This document shows positions 16,562 through 24,635 of a DNA stretch of 37,879 nt, piece by piece. Under the pieces are notes generated by a model, which saw nothing but the letters and a program-made list of their open reading frames with translations, was not told where the DNA came from and did not search any database. The DNA is from Myxococcota bacterium (GTDB taxonomy: Bacteria > Myxococcota_A > UBA796 > CAJQPC01). The DNA is taken from the NCBI GenBank assembly GCA_023150845.1, contig JAKLKD010000034.1:1-37879 (forward strand), written 5' to 3'. Position numbers and translations under genes: made by a program. Position 1 is the stretch's first letter. Every line of letters begins with the position of its first letter.

Positions 16562-18901
16562 ATGTCCAGCGACACCGCCGGAAGTGACAGCAGCAAGAGC
16601 AAGCGGCGCCGTCGGCGTCGGCGTCGTGGCAAGGCCGAAGGCGGCGCAGAGGAGCCGCGGCGCGCGCCCCGAGAGGGCGGCGGTGCGGCGACGGCGGCGG
16701 CGGGCGCTGAAGGCGCCAGCGGGGAGCGGTCGGAGCGTGGTGGTCGTGGCGGTCGCCGTCGTGGCGGGGACCGGGGCGAGCGTGGGGAGCGCGGCGAGCG
16801 CCGCGAGCGGGGAGAGCCTGGGGATGACGCGGGGGTGCCCGGCGTCTCGACCCTGAACAGCACCCGCAACCTCCGGAAGCGCCGCAAGCGGAAGCGTCGC
16901 GCGGCGCCGGTCTCCGGGCTCAGCCGTCGGCGGCGCATGTCGCACACGGAGCTGGAGGAGCTCGAGGACTACTTCAACCGGATGCCCAAGGCGCTCCTCG
17001 CGAACCTGTACAAGGCCATCGGCGGCCAGCCCGGCCGCGTGGCGGACCAGGCGCGCATGGTGCAGCTCGCCGTGCGGGCGATCAGCCAAGGCAAACGCCT
17101 CGGCGGCATCGTCAAGGCCATGCACGAGCGTGAGCGCAACGCCTTGGCCCTGCTCATCCAGTGCGGCGGCGTCGCTCACAGCGACGAGTTCCACCGCGAG
17201 CTGATGAACACCCTGGGCGGCCATGAGCGCGACTGGGCGCGGCTGCTCGTCGGCCTCGCCGAGCGTGGCCTCGTCTGCGCGTCTGAAGCCGACGACGACC
17301 AGTTCTTCTACCTCGTCCCCGATCCGCTCATCGAGCACCTCGTCGAGCACATCGAGGCCGAGCTCATGCTCTCGACCTTCCAGCACGACGACGTGAAGGT
17401 GCGCGACGCCCGCCCCTTCTGCCCGCCGCTGGACTTCTCGATCACGACGCTGGCCACCTACATCGCCCAGCGCCCCCCGCGGCTCACCCAGCAGCAAGAG
17501 ATCTTTAAGGTTCACCAAGAGGAGATGGACCGCTTCTTCGCCCAGCTCTGGGAGCCGGGGAGCGAGCTGTTCCACTTCCACATCGACTTCTTGATGACCC
17601 ACGGCCTCGTCGAGCTGCGCGGAGACCGCCTCTCGGTGAACCAGGACGTCGTCGAGGAGTTCCTGAACCTCGACGACCAGGACCAGCGCGACCTCGTGCT
17701 GCGCTCCTTAGAGAAGCGGTTCCCCTACGCGGAGTGGGTGCTGTGGGCCGTGCGCTCGGGCCGCGGGGCCTGGATCGCCGAGCAGCACCTCCAGGCGCTC
17801 TACCGCCGCTGGACCCGGGGCGAGGACTGGCGCCGCCGCTTCCAGCGGGGTGAGCTCGCCGCCACCCGCACGAACGAGCGCGAGAGCTGGTCCTTCGCGC
17901 CTTTGGTGCACTGCGGGATGCTGGAGCTCGGCGAGTGGGGCCAAGAGAAGTTCTACCGCCTCACCCCCCGGGCGACGGCGCTCCTCGACCCGCCCGAGCA
18001 GGACGGCTTCTCACGCTTCTACCTGACCCCCTCCTTTGAGGTGATGGCGCCCGCGGGCCTGAGCCCACAGATCCTGTTCAACATCGGCTCCATCGCCGAG
18101 CTGACGGGCTGCGACCGCGCGAACACCTACAAGATCACTGAGGTCACCGTCGAGCAGGGCTTAGAGCGCGGCTGGCGGCGTGAGGACGTGCTCGACTTCT
18201 TGCGGGAGAACAGCCAGATCGGGCTCCCGGAGAACGTCGAGCAGACCTTGCGGGGCTGGATGGGCGGCCACGGCGACGTCGAGCTGCACGACTGTATGCT
18301 GCTCACCGTACACAAGGGCTGGATCAAGCGGGTCGAGACGAGCCGCGAGCTCAAGCCTTGGCTCTTGCACCGCTTCGCGCCGGGGCTCTACGCCGTGGAC
18401 CGCACGCGGCTCCCGGAGCTCATGGCGGTCTTGGGTGAGGCGGGCTTCTCGGCCTCCAAAGACATCACCCGTTACCCCGGCGACACCGAGCAGAGCGGCG
18501 CCCGCGACCGCCTGCTCAACCTCCTCGCCGAGGCCCGGGAGGGCGCGGACGACCCCGTCGCGCGGGCCCAGACCGCCGACACCCAGCCCGAGGACCTTCA
18601 CCCCGTCCCCGGGAGCGGCGCCAGCAAGTCCACCAAGAAGAAGGCCAAGGAGCCGCCTCCTCCTCCGCGGGTCACCCCCCGCGAGGCGAAGGCCATCCTG
18701 GAGCGGGCCGTGGCGCTCCGGCAGAAGCTGGAGATCCTCTACGTCGGCAAAGACGGCGCCCGCAACACCTTCACCGTCGCCCCGGAGCGCCTGGCCCTGA
18801 ACGCCCAAGGCGAGCAGGTCTTCGTGGCCCTCAACGTCGCCAACCAACAGCGCCTCACCTGGAAGCTCCTCCAGGTGGAGCGCATTCGCCCCCTGAGCTG
18901 A
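16562..18901 (+). CDS. Helicase-associated (Helicase_C_3/XPB N-domain-like) protein with WYL-like C-terminus
   Basis: 779 residues. Residues 1-125 are disordered, Arg/Gly-rich (R-R-R-R runs and R-G-E-R-G-E repeats), probably binding nucleic acid. A large helical/winged-helix region follows, including F-Y-L-T-P-S-F-E-V-M-A-P and later T-Y-K-I-T-E-V-T-V-E-Q-G-L-E-R-G, which resembles the helicase-associated Helicase_C_3 family usually encoded beside bacterial XPB. The C-terminal 75 residues (L-E-I-L-Y-V-G-K-D-G, P-E-R-L, V-E-R-I-R-P-L) look like a WYL domain. It lies 52 bases after XPB with its own ribosome binding site (GAGGTAGG). The activity is unknown; a physical partner of XPB is the best guess. 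Confidence 0.8.
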   Translation: MSSDTAGSDSSKSKRRRRRRRRGKAEGGAEEPRRAPREGGGAATAAAGAEGASGERSERGGRGGRRRGGDRGERGERGERRERGEPGDDAGVPGVSTLNSTRNLRKRRKRKRRAAPVSGLSRRRRMSHTELEELEDYFNRMPKALLANLYKAIGGQPGRVADQARMVQLAVRAISQGKRLGGIVKAMHERERNALALLIQCGGVAHSDEFHRELMNTLGGHERDWARLLVGLAERGLVCASEADDDQFFYLVPDPLIEHLVEHIEAELMLSTFQHDDVKVRDARPFCPPLDFSITTLATYIAQRPPRLTQQQEIFKVHQEEMDRFFAQLWEPGSELFHFHIDFLMTHGLVELRGDRLSVNQDVVEEFLNLDDQDQRDLVLRSLEKRFPYAEWVLWAVRSGRGAWIAEQHLQALYRRWTRGEDWRRRFQRGELAATRTNERESWSFAPLVHCGMLELGEWGQEKFYRLTPRATALLDPPEQDGFSRFYLTPSFEVMAPAGLSPQILFNIGSIAELTGCDRANTYKITEVTVEQGLERGWRREDVLDFLRENSQIGLPENVEQTLRGWMGGHGDVELHDCMLLTVHKGWIKRVETSRELKPWLLHRFAPGLYAVDRTRLPELMAVLGEAGFSASKDITRYPGDTEQSGARDRLLNLLAEAREGADDPVARAQTADTQPEDLHPVPGSGASKSTKKKAKEPPPPPRVTPREAKAILERAVALRQKLEILYVGKDGARNTFTVAPERLALNAQGEQVFVALNVANQQRLTWKLLQVERIRPLS

Positions 18902-18904
18902 GCC

Positions 18905-19126
18905 ATGCCTGAGACCGAGCGCACCTTTGAGCAGATCCTCACCGAGCTGGAGGACCGCGTCCGTAAGCTGGAGTCCGGCGACCAGCCCTTGGAGGACGCC
19001 CTGCGCCTCTTCGAGGAGGGCATCGAGCTGACCCGAGCCTGCCACGAGCGCCTCGACGCCGCCGAGCGCCGCATCGTCGAGCTCACCGAAGGCAAGGACG
19101 GCGAGGTGAAGGAGCGCAGCATCTGA
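18905..19126 (+). CDS. xseB: Exodeoxyribonuclease VII small subunit
   Basis: 73 residues, usual XseB length. The family signature is clear: T-F-E-Q-I-L-T-E-L-E-D-R-V-R-K-L-E-S-G-D then L-E-D-A-L-R-L-F-E-E-G-I-E-L and C-H-E-R-L-D-A-A-E-R-R-I. With XseA it forms exonuclease VII, which degrades single-stranded DNA from both ends into oligonucleotides. xseA is not in the window; here xseB follows the XPB partner gene by three bases, so it is expressed with a putative repair operon. The linkage to XPB is unusual compared with the common xseB-ispA arrangement. Confidence 0.93.
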   Translation: MPETERTFEQILTELEDRVRKLESGDQPLEDALRLFEEGIELTRACHERLDAAERRIVELTEGKDGEVKERSI

Positions 19127-19134
19127 GCGCCGTG

Positions 19135-19164
19135 TAGACGCGCGGCGGAGATTTGGGCTATGCT
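19135..19164 (+). promoter_or_regulatory. Promoter of the antitoxin-like gene, leaderless start
   Basis: TAGACG (19135-19140), an 18-base spacer and TATGCT (19159-19164). The ATG at 19171 begins six bases after the -10, so the message would start at or next to the start codon. Confidence 0.5.
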
Positions 19165-19170
19165 ATGTGC

Positions 19171-19425
19171 ATGACAAAGCTCCCTGCGTATCTCCAGAAC
19201 GGCCGCCTCGTCTTGGATGAGGATCCTGCGCCTTCTTCGGATCGTCCCCCGCTTCATCTCGTGATGGATGATGAGGGGGATGATCCGGTGGAGGAGATTG
19301 ATCTCGACGAGGAGGAGTTGGATCGACTTGAGGCCGTCATTGAAGAGTCGATTCAGCAGCTCGCGCGGGGCGAGGGCATAGACGCAAACGAGGCACTCGC
19401 CCAGATGTGGGCGCTCCATCAATAA
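19171..19425 (+). CDS. Antitoxin-like small acidic protein
   Basis: 84 residues from ATG 19171. The N-terminus (L-P-A-Y-L-Q-N-G-R-L-V-L-D-E) and the C-terminal helix (I-E-E-S-I-Q-Q-L-A-R-G-E-G-I-D-A-N-E-A-L-A) resemble antitoxins partnered with RelE/ParE toxins; the middle is very acidic. The sequence immediately downstream encodes the damaged end of a ParE-type toxin, supporting this call. The codon use (GAT-rich, AT-richer) differs from neighbours. Since the toxin is broken, the antitoxin may be a relic or may neutralise a related toxin elsewhere. Confidence 0.65.
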   Translation: MTKLPAYLQNGRLVLDEDPAPSSDRPPLHLVMDDEGDDPVEEIDLDEEELDRLEAVIEESIQQLARGEGIDANEALAQMWALHQ

Positions 19426-19557
19426 GCGCCCTCCGAGAGCGTTTTTAGCAGCCAGCGGAGCCGCTACCACGTCTACTACGCCGTGAACCCCTCCGGCGAC
19501 TAGGTCGAGATCCTCACCCTCTGGCACACCTCCTGCGGCAAGCTCCCCCGGCTTTAG
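19426..19557 (+). pseudogene. Remnant of a ParE/RelE-family toxin
   Basis: The frame starting right after the antitoxin stop reads S-R-Y-H-V-Y-Y-A-V-N-P-S-G-D, then an in-frame TAG (19501-19503), then V-E-I-L-T-L-W-H-T-S-C-G-K-L-P-R-L and a final TAG (19555-19557). Both halves match the C-terminal strands of ParE-type toxins (Y-H-V-Y-Y ... V-x-I-L-x-L-W-H ... G-x-x-P-x-L). The first half of the toxin is missing. It is a decayed toxin gene behind its antitoxin. Confidence 0.7.
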
Positions 19558-19566
19558 CCCTCAGGC

Positions 19567-20523
19567 TCAGAGCCCCGTGCGGGTGCCCAAGAACGCGGCG
19601 AGCTCCCGGAGCTGCTCCGGCGCGTCCTCGTCCAAGGCCACCTGGGCGAACCCTTGGATCGCGGCGTCCTCCTCGCCGAGCCTGCGGCGCAGGTCGGCCT
19701 GGAGGTAACGGGCCCGGGCCCGGCGCTCGGCGGGGGCGCTCGTGTCCTTGAGGAAGCGCGCCAGCTCCACCAAGGCGAGGCGCTGCATCGCCACCTCGGG
19801 GCCCGTGGCCAAGGCGCGCAGGCGCTTGGACTTCTCCCGCTCGGCGCTCGTGAGCTCGGGCAGGGCATCAAAGCGGCTGAGGTAGCCGTCCCGGGCGTTC
19901 ATGAAGCCGCCGCGGTGGGCCACCCGGGCGAGGTTGTAGAGCAGGGTGCGGGCGAGCTTCTGGCCCTCGGGCTTGAGCAGCTCGGCGTCACCATACGCGA
20001 GGATCTGCTCGGCCTCGACGGGGCCCTCCAGGCCGAGGTAGACCCCGACGGCCTCATCTCGGGCGGTCCAGCTCCCCTCCAGGTAGAGCTGGGCGACGGT
20101 GAGGCCGTCATCCCCCATGGCCCGGCGGTTCTCGGCGGCGCGGGCGTACCGCTCCCAAGCTGTGGCCGAGGGGGCCTTCGCCGCGCGCTGGGCCTTGAGC
20201 GCCGCCTCCAAGGCCGCGCGCTGGGCGGCGCTCACCGGGCGGCCGAAGTCGGCGCCAGGCAAGATCAGGCCGTCGTTGGGGCAGGCCGCCAGCGCGAAGG
20301 CCCGCCACTGGCTCTCGCTGTCGTACGAGGCGAGGTCGGAGTCCCAGCCGCCGTGGGTGTTTGTGGAGAGGCGCTCGTAGACCGAGACGGCGGCGCCGTC
20401 CAAGGGGCAGCTCGCCGTGGTGAGCCCCACCCGGGCGGCGAAGCAGAGGGTGGGGACGAGGAGCGCGGCGAGGAGCAGGGCGCGGGGCGAGAGCACGGAG
20501 TCCACCTCAGGCGAGGCCATCAC
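19567..20523 (-). CDS. Secreted DUF2225-like protein with TPR-like region
   Basis: 318 residues with an N-terminal hydrophobic signal segment (about residues 14-30). The following motif S-C-P-L-D-G ... L-S-T-N-T-H-G-G-W-D-S-D-L and A-C-P-N-D-G resembles the DUF2225 family, in which C-P-x-C-x and S-T-N-x-x-G-G-x-D-S-D are conserved, though here the second Cys of each CxxC-like pair is replaced (C-P-L-D, C-P-N-D), so zinc binding may be altered. The rest is helical with TPR-like Ala/Leu repeats. It lies 57 bases after the universal stress protein gene on the same strand. The function is unknown. Confidence 0.6.
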   Translation of the reverse strand: MMASPEVDSVLSPRALLLAALLVPTLCFAARVGLTTASCPLDGAAVSVYERLSTNTHGGWDSDLASYDSESQWRAFALAACPNDGLILPGADFGRPVSAAQRAALEAALKAQRAAKAPSATAWERYARAAENRRAMGDDGLTVAQLYLEGSWTARDEAVGVYLGLEGPVEAEQILAYGDAELLKPEGQKLARTLLYNLARVAHRGGFMNARDGYLSRFDALPELTSAEREKSKRLRALATGPEVAMQRLALVELARFLKDTSAPAERRARARYLQADLRRRLGEEDAAIQGFAQVALDEDAPEQLRELAAFLGTRTGL

Positions 20524-20580
20524 CCAGCGGCGCGGCCTCGGCCCAGAGGGTGCCGGGTCGCGCCCCGGATGTTCACGGGC

Positions 20581-21486
20581 TCAGCGGCTCAAGAGGCTCG
20601 CGAAGAAGCCCATGTCTTCGCCTTTGGAGCGCAGGATGAGCACCGGGGCGTCCGCGCGACCGGCGATCTCCTGCGCCGTGGAGCCGAGCAGCATCGAGGC
20701 CATCGCCGTCATGCCCCGGGAGGCGACCACCGCCAGGCCCGCGCCATGGAGCGCGCCGAGCAGGGTGTCGATGACGTTGTCCGTCTCCAGCATCACCAGC
20801 GAGGGCGTCGAGGCGCCGGGGGCGAGCTCGGTGAGCACCTCGTCGTTGAACTGCTGGGCGGCGTTGGTCCGCAGGCGGGCCACGAACTCCTCGACGGTGA
20901 TCCCGGAGTGGGTGATGCCCTCGTCGGGGTTCATCGAGTAGATGGCCTTCACCTCTTTGCCGAGCAAACAGGCGGCCTTACAGGCCTCCAAGGAGCGCGG
21001 GGAGAAGTCGATGCCGACACGCACGTCGTTCAGGGTCAAGGTCGAGCCGTGGGGCACGACGAGCACCGAGCGGTGGGCGTAGCGGGTGAGGAGCTGTGCG
21101 TGGGCGCCCCAGGCCTCGTGGCCGTCGCCCGCGCGCAGGCGGCCGAAGATGAGAAGGTCGGCGTCGATCTCCCCCGCCAAAGCGGTGATACGCTCGTGGG
21201 GGCGACCGGCCATGTGGTGACGGTGCACGGACACGTCGCTGTGCCCCGCGGCGGTGAGCCGCTCCCGCAGGTCATCGGCGAGGCCCGCGAGGCCCTCGGG
21301 GGCGGCCGGGGTGAAGGTCTCCACGGGGATGCCGCCCAAGAGCGGGTTCCCGACGACGTCCATGGCGTGAACATAGACGAGGTGGATGCTCCTCACCCCG
21401 GCGGTGCCCGCGAGCGTGACCGCCGCGGCGAGCAGCTCGGGATCGCGGACATCCAAGGCGAGGGGGATGAGCAGGGTGGGGAACAT
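20581..21486 (-). CDS. Tandem universal stress protein (two UspA domains)
   Basis: 301 residues. Domain 1 starts with T-L-L-I-P-L-A-L-D and ends with A-D-L-L-I-F-G ... S-V-L-V-V-P. Domain 2 starts D-V-R-V-G-I-D-F-S-P-R-S and ends with L-A-V-V-A-S-R-G-M-T-A-M-A-S-M-L-L-G-S-T-A-Q-E-I, close to the ATP-binding G-x2-G-x9-G-[ST] type loop, then P-V-L-I-L-R. Domain 1 lacks a clean version of this loop. Such proteins respond to stress or energy state. It lies 24 bases after the degenerate PAS sensor gene, in the likely lar operon. Confidence 0.85.
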   Translation of the reverse strand: MFPTLLIPLALDVRDPELLAAAVTLAGTAGVRSIHLVYVHAMDVVGNPLLGGIPVETFTPAAPEGLAGLADDLRERLTAAGHSDVSVHRHHMAGRPHERITALAGEIDADLLIFGRLRAGDGHEAWGAHAQLLTRYAHRSVLVVPHGSTLTLNDVRVGIDFSPRSLEACKAACLLGKEVKAIYSMNPDEGITHSGITVEEFVARLRTNAAQQFNDEVLTELAPGASTPSLVMLETDNVIDTLLGALHGAGLAVVASRGMTAMASMLLGSTAQEIAGRADAPVLILRSKGEDMGFFASLLSR

Positions 21487-21510
21487 GGGGCTCCTCGGCG
21501 TTCCAGGGGT

Positions 21511-22491
21511 TCAGGTCAGGGGCGCGTCCGGGCTGGCCGGGGCCTCAGTCAAGGCGGCGACGCGGCGGACGCCCTCGGCGAGACGCTCGAGCTGATTGTA
21601 CGCTCGCTCCAGGCGCTCGTGGGAGTCGGCGCTCAGCTCGGGGCGGAGCATGAGCAGCTCCAGGAGCCCCATCGCCGAGGTGAGCGGCTGGTTCAGCTCC
21701 CAGGCCGCCGCGCCGACGGTCATCAGGCGGCTGCCCCGGCGCTCGGCCTGGACGAGCTGGGCCGTCGCCGTGGCGAGACGCTCGCTGAGGGCGTCGTTGT
21801 CACGATCGTCGCGGTAGACGCCCACGAGGCCGTCCCGGGCGCCGCCGGGCCCAAACAGGGCCGCGAGGCTCACCATCGTCGGCACCCGCTCCCCCTCGGC
21901 GGTGCGCAGGCGCACGGGCTGGTTGAGCAGGACGTGGTCCGTCGCCGCGCGCAGGCTGAGGTCGAGGCGGGCCGCCTCGGACGGGCTGTCGAACAGCGCG
22001 CCGAGGTCGAGGTTGCCGACGATCTCTTCAGCGAGGTGCCCCGTGAGCAGCTCCGCGGCCCGGTTGAAGGTGATGATCAGCCCCGAGGCGTCAGTTGTGA
22101 TGATCGCGTCAGGACATGCGTCGAGCACCCGGGCGGCGAAGGCGGCGCGGGGGCGCGCGGCGCGTTCGTTCATCCGGGTGAGCAGGGCGCGGCAGCGGGC
22201 GCGGGTGACGCCGTCGTGGAGCGGCAGCCGGAGCACGTCCGTCGCCCCGGCCTCCAGGGCGGCGCTGGCCTCGCCGTCGCTGCGGGTGACGACGAGGATG
22301 GGCAGGTCCGGGGCCTGCTCCCGCACCCGGCGGCACCACTCCAGGCCCGAGAGCGGGCGGTTCACCCAAGGCACGACGACGAGGTCCGCCCGGGCGGCGG
22401 CGTCGGCGGGGTCATTCGTGAGGAGCAGAGTGAAGCCGAGCTGCTCCAACATCCCGTTGAGGTCGAGGTGGGGCGTCGCGATGAGGCTCAT
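21511..22491 (-). CDS. Degenerate signalling protein: pseudo-receiver, PAS and His-less HisKA
   Basis: 326 residues. Residues about 1-105 resemble a response-regulator receiver (A-D-L-V-V-V-P-W-V-N-R-P-L-S-G-L-E-W, then L-P-I-L-V-V-T and A-G-A-T-D-V-L-R-L-P), but the phosphoacceptor Asp position is Pro41. A PAS domain follows (C-P-D-A-I-I-T-T-D-A-S-G-L-I-I-T-F-N-R-A-A-E, about 125-235). The end matches a HisKA helix (V-G-A-A-A-W-E-L-N-Q-P-L-T), where the phosphorylated His is replaced by Trp264, and no ATPase domain follows. It therefore cannot act as a normal kinase; a ligand-sensing or scaffolding role is inferred. The start overlaps the larC stop by four bases. Confidence 0.8.
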   Translation of the reverse strand: MSLIATPHLDLNGMLEQLGFTLLLTNDPADAAARADLVVVPWVNRPLSGLEWCRRVREQAPDLPILVVTRSDGEASAALEAGATDVLRLPLHDGVTRARCRALLTRMNERAARPRAAFAARVLDACPDAIITTDASGLIITFNRAAELLTGHLAEEIVGNLDLGALFDSPSEAARLDLSLRAATDHVLLNQPVRLRTAEGERVPTMVSLAALFGPGGARDGLVGVYRDDRDNDALSERLATATAQLVQAERRGSRLMTVGAAAWELNQPLTSAMGLLELLMLRPELSADSHERLERAYNQLERLAEGVRRVAALTEAPASPDAPLT

Positions 22492-23786
22492 GGGCGCTCC
22501 TCGTTGGGCAAGGCGCGCAGCGCGGCCTCGATGACCCGGGCGAGGGGCACCCCGGCGGCCTCAGCGAGCCGGGCGCAGTCGTCGTGCTCCGGCTTGGCCT
22601 GGTACGGCGTCCCGCCCCGGGCCCCGACCTTCACCCGCACCTCGCCGAAGGGCGTCTGCACGGGGACGTGGCGGCGGTCGAGCACCTCACGCTGGGCGCG
22701 GTGGCGGCGCAGGCCGAAGCTCGTCGAGTGGCGGAGCAAGGCGTCGCCGACCGCGCCCGCCCGCTCCGGGGCGCAGATCGCCGTGATGAGCTGGCCCAGG
22801 CGCCCCTTCTTCATCAGCACCGGGGCGGCGAAGGCGTCGGCGGCCCCGGCCTGGAGCAAGGCCTGGAGGAGCCCCGGCAGGGCCTCGCCGGGCATGTCGT
22901 CCACCTGGGCCGAGATCACCTCGACCTCGTCCGCGGGCACGTCCGCCGACTCGTCGGCCCGAAGGGGCTCGCCGAGGATCAGCCGGGTGACGTTGTTCCA
23001 GCCCTCGGGGTTGCGGGTGCCCGCGCCGTAGCCCGTCGCGGTCGGGCGCATCGACGGCATCGGCCCCGCCTTGCCCAAGGCCCGGACCAAAGCCGCGCCG
23101 GTCGGCGTGACCAGCTCACCGCGGCGGCCGTCCTGGAACACCGGGAAGCCGCGCAGGAGCTCAATCGTCGCCGGGACGGGCACGGTGAGCACCCCGTGGG
23201 CGGTCTGCACCGTGCCGCCGCCCAGGGGCAGAGGGCTCACGGTGAGGGACTCCACGCCCAGGCGCCAGAGCAGGTAGCAGGCGCCGACCATGTCGATGAT
23301 CGAGTCCACGGCGCCGACCTCGTGGAAGCTCACGCGCTCCACGGGCACGCCGTGCACCCGGGCCTCGGCCTCAGCGAGCGCCCCGAAGGCGGCGACGGCG
23401 CGGTCCTTCACGGCTTCAGGCAAGGCCGAGCCGAGGATCATCCCGCGGATGGTCGCCCAGTCCCGGCCGTGGTCGTGGCCGTGCTCATGATCATGGCCAT
23501 GATCATGGTCGTGGCCGTGATCGTGGCCGTGGTCATGGTGGCGCGCGTCGGCGGCGGGCATCGGCGCGGGGCCGTCGTTCGCCAGGACCACGTCGAAGTG
23601 AAGCCCGGAGATCACGCCCCGGCGCACCCGGGAGAGCCGCAGGGTGAAGCCGCTGAGCCCCAGGCCGAGCATCACGCCGTTTAGCTCGGCGACGAGGCCC
23701 TCGGCGTCGCCCGAGGCGTCGAGCAGGGCCGCGCAGAGCATGTCCCCGGCGAGGCCGGCCCGGGCGTCGAGCCAGGCCAGCGTCAT
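22488..23786 (-). CDS. larC: Nickel-pincer cofactor nickel insertase LarC
   Basis: 432 residues. LarC inserts nickel into the pincer nucleotide (CTP-dependent cyclometallase) that serves lactate racemase LarA and related enzymes. Start W-L-D-A-R-A-G-L-A-G-D-M is the family hallmark; a His/Asp-rich loop at about 82-107 (H-D-H-G repeats) would bind nickel; V-S-F-H-E-V-G-A-V-D-S-I-I-D and T-P-T-G-A-A follow. It is one continuous frame, unlike the Lactobacillus gene that needs a programmed frameshift. It overlaps larB by four bases. No larE or larA is in the window. Confidence 0.95.
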   Translation of the reverse strand: MTLAWLDARAGLAGDMLCAALLDASGDAEGLVAELNGVMLGLGLSGFTLRLSRVRRGVISGLHFDVVLANDGPAPMPAADARHHDHGHDHGHDHDHGHDHEHGHDHGRDWATIRGMILGSALPEAVKDRAVAAFGALAEAEARVHGVPVERVSFHEVGAVDSIIDMVGACYLLWRLGVESLTVSPLPLGGGTVQTAHGVLTVPVPATIELLRGFPVFQDGRRGELVTPTGAALVRALGKAGPMPSMRPTATGYGAGTRNPEGWNNVTRLILGEPLRADESADVPADEVEVISAQVDDMPGEALPGLLQALLQAGAADAFAAPVLMKKGRLGQLITAICAPERAGAVGDALLRHSTSFGLRRHRAQREVLDRRHVPVQTPFGEVRVKVGARGGTPYQAKPEHDDCARLAEAAGVPLARVIEAALRALPNEERP

Positions 23787-24541
23787 GGCAGCCGGTTGAT
23801 GCGGGTGGCCTGGAAGGCGGCCCCGAAGCCGTTGTCGATGTTCACGACCGTCACCCCGGACGCGCAGGAGTTCAGCATGCCCAGCAGCGCCGCGACGCCT
23901 TGGAACGACGCGCCGTAGCCGACCGAGGTGGGCACGGCGATCACCGGCTTGTCCGTGAGCCCGGCGACGACGGACGGCAAGGCGCCCTCCATCCCGGCGA
24001 CGACGATGATCACCCGGGCGCTGCGCAGCTCCTTCGCGTGGGCGAGCACCCGGTGCAGCCCGGCGACGCCGACGTCCACCACCCGGCGCACCCGGTTGCC
24101 CAGCAGCTCGGCGACCACGGCGGCCTCTTCAGCCACGGGCAGGTCCGAGGTGCCCGCGCAGATGACGAGGATCTCGCCGCGGCCTTGGGGCACCGGCGCC
24201 GGCGTAGGCAGGTAGAGCACCCGGGCGACGGGGTAATACATGACCTCGGGGAGCTGGTCCATCACCCAGGTGGCCTTGTCTGGCTCCACCCGCGTCGCCA
24301 AGGCGGGCTGCCCGGCGGCGTTGAGGCGCTGCATAATCGTGAGGAGCTGCTCGGCGGTCTTGCCCAGGCCGAAGATCACCTCGGGCACGCCCGTGCGCAG
24401 CTCCCGGTGGGTGTCCACGGTGGCCTGGTGCATGCCCTCGACCATGAGCTCGTCGTGAAGCAGCGTGCTGAGCACCTGGGCGCGATCGACCTGCCCAGCC
24501 ATGAGCGCGTCGAGCAGGTTCTTGAGACGATCGTGGATCAT
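23783..24541 (-). CDS. larB: Pyridinium-3,5-biscarboxylic acid mononucleotide synthase LarB
   Basis: 252 residues from ATG 24541; an upstream in-frame start at 24598 adds residues unlike the family. LarB carboxylates nicotinic acid adenine dinucleotide and releases AMP, the first step of nickel-pincer cofactor synthesis. Signatures: P-E-V-I-F-G-L-G-K-T-A-E-Q (about 54-66) and the PurE-like half with C-A-G-T-S-D-L-P-V-A-E-E-A, D-V-G-V-A-G-L-H-R, V-V-A-G-M-E-G-A-L-P-S-V and P-T-S-V-G-Y-G. It is first in a tight operon with larC and the PAS-like gene. A TACGCT box (24554-24549) ends seven bases before the ATG, hinting at a leaderless message. Confidence 0.95.
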   Translation of the reverse strand: MIHDRLKNLLDALMAGQVDRAQVLSTLLHDELMVEGMHQATVDTHRELRTGVPEVIFGLGKTAEQLLTIMQRLNAAGQPALATRVEPDKATWVMDQLPEVMYYPVARVLYLPTPAPVPQGRGEILVICAGTSDLPVAEEAAVVAELLGNRVRRVVDVGVAGLHRVLAHAKELRSARVIIVVAGMEGALPSVVAGLTDKPVIAVPTSVGYGASFQGVAALLGMLNSCASGVTVVNIDNGFGAAFQATRINRLP

Positions 24542-24635
24542 GGCCGCAAGCGTAGCACCCCAAGAGGCCCCTGGCACGTCAAGGAAACGCGCATCCACGG
24601 CGGTTCCACGTTACGCTGAGAGGCCGGAGAGCCCC

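Noticed and set aside
19654-23031. Very long plus-strand open frame (over 1100 codons)
   Set aside because: It lies antisense to four well-identified minus-strand genes (DUF2225-like, stress protein, PAS-like, larC). High GC3 leaves few stops on the opposite strand; composition is Arg/Gly/His-rich without domains.
23470-23545. Short CATGATCATGGCC-like repeats suggesting a CRISPR or satellite
   Set aside because: They encode the His/Asp-rich metal-binding loop of LarC in frame; no spacers.
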